Shown: positions 62,503-64,000 of the stretch, piece by piece
How positions within the stretch are numbered: the stretch's first letter is position 1
How the letters are laid out: each line of letters opens with the position of its first letter
Origin: Candidatus Polarisedimenticolia bacterium
Lineage (GTDB): Bacteria > Acidobacteriota > Polarisedimenticolia > Gp22-AA2 > AA152
Length of the DNA: 64,000 nucleotides
Assembly: GCA_036004685.1 (NCBI GenBank)
Contig: DASYRE010000031.1
Coordinates: 230,353-294,352 of the forward strand
Direction of reading: 5' to 3'
Program-made: the position numbers and the translations under genes
The notes under the pieces: generated by a model
Databases searched by the model: none
Seen by the model: the letters and a program-made list of their open reading frames with translations, nothing else
Told to the model about the DNA's origin: nothing

Positions 62503-63611
62503 TTACGCTTCGCTGGATTGGCGGGATTCCCTGCATCGCCCGCGGCGAAGGAGGCTGGCGCGTCTCTCGCCGCCTTCCTTCCAAGGCCCCGGCCGACGGG
62601 CTCGTGCGTGGGGCCGGCCGCGAGACTCCGATCCGTCTGGCGCGCTTCGTCTGAAGGCGGGCCGATCGTTTCCACCTTCGGCCGCGGCGAGCTGTCGAAC
62701 CGCAGACTCAGGACGTCGGGTCGCGAGTAATGCCCGGTGACGTCGAGGAGCAGGCGCTCCTCGACGAGCCGGCCGAGATCCAGCTCGGCGTAGAGAATCC
62801 CCTCTTCCTTCCACAGCGGCCCCGCCAGGTACTCGCCGTCCGGCGCGATAATGGCGCTGCCGCCCGATTGCAGCAGCTCGGGCGCGGCCGCGAGCTCTTC
62901 CCGCAGCTCGAACTCCGCCGGAAAGGACTGCTTGCGCATCACCGCGCAGACGGAGACGACGAAGACGCCGCCTTCGACGGCGGTGTTCCGGGCGTTCACC
63001 AGGAAGATCTCCCGGTCGTCCGCGTTCGGCGCCACGTGGATCTGCTCCTTCAGGTCGTAGAGGACGTAGCGCGCCAGCGGCATCCAGTTCTCCCAGCAGA
63101 TCAAGCCGCCGATCCTGCCGGCCGCGGTCTCGAAGACGCTCAGCGTGCTGCCGTCGCCGGGGGCGTGAATCATCCTTTCATGGCTCGTGGGGACCAGCTT
63201 ACGGTGCTTGCCGAGGATCTCGCCGCCGGATCCGATGAAGAGGATCGTGTTGTAGAGAGAGCCCGGCTTCGCCTCGCGCTCGTTCAGCCCCATCACCACG
63301 ACGGCGCCCGCCTTTTTCGCGGCGCGGCCCAGACAGTCAGTCGCCGGCGACGGGATCTCCACCGAATTCCGCCAGAGCCTCGACCAGGCGCGCTTGGCCC
63401 GATCCGAGCCGAAGCTCGCCATCCCCTTCCCCCAGACGACGGAGTTGACGTAACAGGGGATGAACATCTCGGGGAAGACGATCAGCCGCGCGCCGTTTCC
63501 GGCCGCCTCCGCGATGAGCCGGCACGCCTTGTCCACCGTCGCTTCGCGGTCAAGCACCACCGGCTCCGCCTGCACCGCCGCGGCCTTGACCGTCTGAAAA
63601 ACCTCACTCAT
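62499..63611 (-). CDS. nitrilase-superfamily carbon-nitrogen hydrolase (nitrilase type)
   Basis: A 370-residue protein with an intact Glu-Lys-Cys triad: E48 (VFPEMFIP), K138 (HRKLVPTSHER) and C172 (GGLICWENWMPLAR). The HRKLVPTSHERMIHAPGDGS and CWENW blocks are those of the nitrilase branch 1 (aliphatic/arylacetonitrile-type), which converts nitriles to carboxylates and ammonia. The last about 65 residues (from SSPRPKVETIGPP) are Ala/Pro/Gly-rich and probably disordered, beyond the normal fold. The ATG at 63611 follows a short leader from the promoter at 63632-63661. Confidence 0.92.
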   Translation of the reverse strand: MSEVFQTVKAAAVQAEPVVLDREATVDKACRLIAEAAGNGARLIVFPEMFIPCYVNSVVWGKGMASFGSDRAKRAWSRLWRNSVEIPSPATDCLGRAAKKAGAVVVMGLNEREAKPGSLYNTILFIGSGGEILGKHRKLVPTSHERMIHAPGDGSTLSVFETAAGRIGGLICWENWMPLARYVLYDLKEQIHVAPNADDREIFLVNARNTAVEGGVFVVSVCAVMRKQSFPAEFELREELAAAPELLQSGGSAIIAPDGEYLAGPLWKEEGILYAELDLGRLVEERLLLDVTGHYSRPDVLSLRFDSSPRPKVETIGPPSDEARQTDRSLAAGPTHEPVGRGLGRKAARDAPASFAAGDAGNPANPAKRK

Positions 63612-63631
63612 CTGACTTCTCCGAGAGGCCG

Positions 63632-63661
63632 ATAGTAGCCGCTTCCCTGTCGAGATGTAAA
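63632..63661 (-). promoter_or_regulatory. putative promoter of the nitrilase gene
   Basis: On the minus strand: TTTACA (63661-63656), an 18-base spacer and TACTAT (63637-63632). Transcription would begin about 14 bases before the nitrilase ATG. Confidence 0.55.
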
Positions 63662-63741
63662 GCGCGAGCCAGTCGGAAAGCGGCCGTCTGGATTCACGTG
63701 CCGCTCACCAATTCATGACTTGATCGGTCGATCCCTCACCG

Positions 63742-63915
63742 TCATGGAGGGATAAAAACTAGAGCCATATCTGGCCGGTTTTGCACTTTCGCCACTTCGC
63801 CAAGGATGGTGCTCAGGGCTAATTTGAGCGCGTCGTCATTTAAGAGGTCCGCCAGGAAACGGAGCTCTTCGTCAAAAGTGCCACACTGGACTGAATTAAG
63901 TACAGTATCTCTAAC
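63742..63915 (-). pseudogene. 5'-truncated gene fragment at the edge of an IS-like sequence
   Basis: The minus strand encodes a protein-like stretch that includes GTFDEELRFLADLLNDDALK, then LALSTILGEVAKVQNRPDMA, and ends FIPP at the stop 63742-63744. No start codon precedes it, and the frame closes at 63934 inside the IS-like end. Its composition is much less GC-rich than the nitrilase. I read it as the 3' part of a gene cut by an insertion. Family not recognised. Confidence 0.45.
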
Positions 63916-64000
63916 AGGATGCTGAAAAACCCTTCATTTTCCCGTTGACGTGATCACTCATCGTTGTACGATGCTCCGGAACTTTTCGGAGGAGCCCACG
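63916..64000 (+). mobile_element. probable left end of an insertion sequence running out of the window
   Basis: AGGATGCTGAAAAACCC at 63916-63932 resembles the terminal repeats of many insertion sequences. Immediately inside lie a promoter (TTGACG 63945-63950, 16-base spacer, TACGAT 63967-63972) and a strong ribosome binding site GGAGGAG at 63988-63994, six bases before the window ends. A plus-strand gene must start at about 64000; a transposase is the likely product, but it is not visible. Confidence 0.45.

Noticed and set aside
1..64000. tRNA, rRNA genes and CRISPR arrays
   Set aside because: I looked for TPsiC-arm-like GTTCRANNC contexts, rRNA-like blocks and regularly spaced repeats, and saw none. 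The YD repeats of the RHS gene are protein-level and too irregular for CRISPR.

Overview
The window is a stretch of chromosome from a high-GC, didermic (Gram-negative-type) bacterium. The diderm evidence is a TonB-dependent receptor, an AmgK/MurU-type peptidoglycan recycling pair, and several exported proteins with Sec signals. The MurE carries the DNPR signature of the meso-diaminopimelate-adding enzyme. The overall gene mix (complete dcw cluster, TldD/TldE, lamin-tail/thrombospondin surface protein, large RHS protein) would fit an Acidobacteriota-like or related soil/sediment lineage. That placement is an impression, because there is no rRNA gene here.

Layout. 1-1773: the start of a tandem M16 zinc peptidase gene, cut by the left edge. 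2530-19947: a complete, tightly packed division and cell wall (dcw) operon, mraZ-rsmH-ftsL-ftsI-murE-murF-mraY-murD-ftsW-murG-murC-murB-ftsQ-ftsA-ftsZ. It is preceded by a near-consensus sigma70 promoter and three 10-bp-spaced GTGGA boxes that look like the MraZ autoregulatory operator. Most junctions overlap by 4-17 bases. The two visible relaxations are mraY-murD and ftsA-ftsZ, and the latter contains a UUCG-capped hairpin directly before the ftsZ ribosome binding site. 20233-22697: a separate promoter, a receiver-GGDEF diguanylate cyclase and two coupled unknowns. 22747-31000: nth, a CYTH enzyme, a MurU/AmgK-like pair, and TldE and TldD genes separated by an oppositely oriented glpD. 31011-31134: a small inverted-repeat element that looks like a MITE. 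31292-33319: an exported M1-like protein that has lost all zinc ligands.

33330-37738: a cobalamin riboswitch with intrinsic terminator controlling a vitamin B12 uptake operon (permease, ATPase, TonB receptor). 37984-40620: a secreted lamin-tail/TSP3 protein. 40838-43155: aldo/keto reductase and UbiE/MenG methyltransferase. 43239-45568: accD-folC with its own promoter. 45610-52934: a 2063-residue RHS protein with a C-terminal serine-hydrolase-like domain, coupled by ATGA overlap to a secreted protein of unknown function. This is the best candidate for an undescribed system (possible lipase-type polymorphic effector and partner). 53474-54838: a succinate-semialdehyde-type dehydrogenase. 54821-63611: a long co-oriented minus-strand series (nitrilase, GT-C glycosyltransferase, ABM monooxygenase, GNAT, S41 peptidase, VOC protein, alcohol dehydrogenase, CPBP protease, Tag, HemE). 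It contains a 22-codon relic of a second ABM gene. The right edge (63742-64000) holds a 5'-truncated gene fragment abutting what looks like the end of an insertion sequence, with a promoter and ribosome binding site for a gene just outside the window.

No tRNA, rRNA or CRISPR array was seen.
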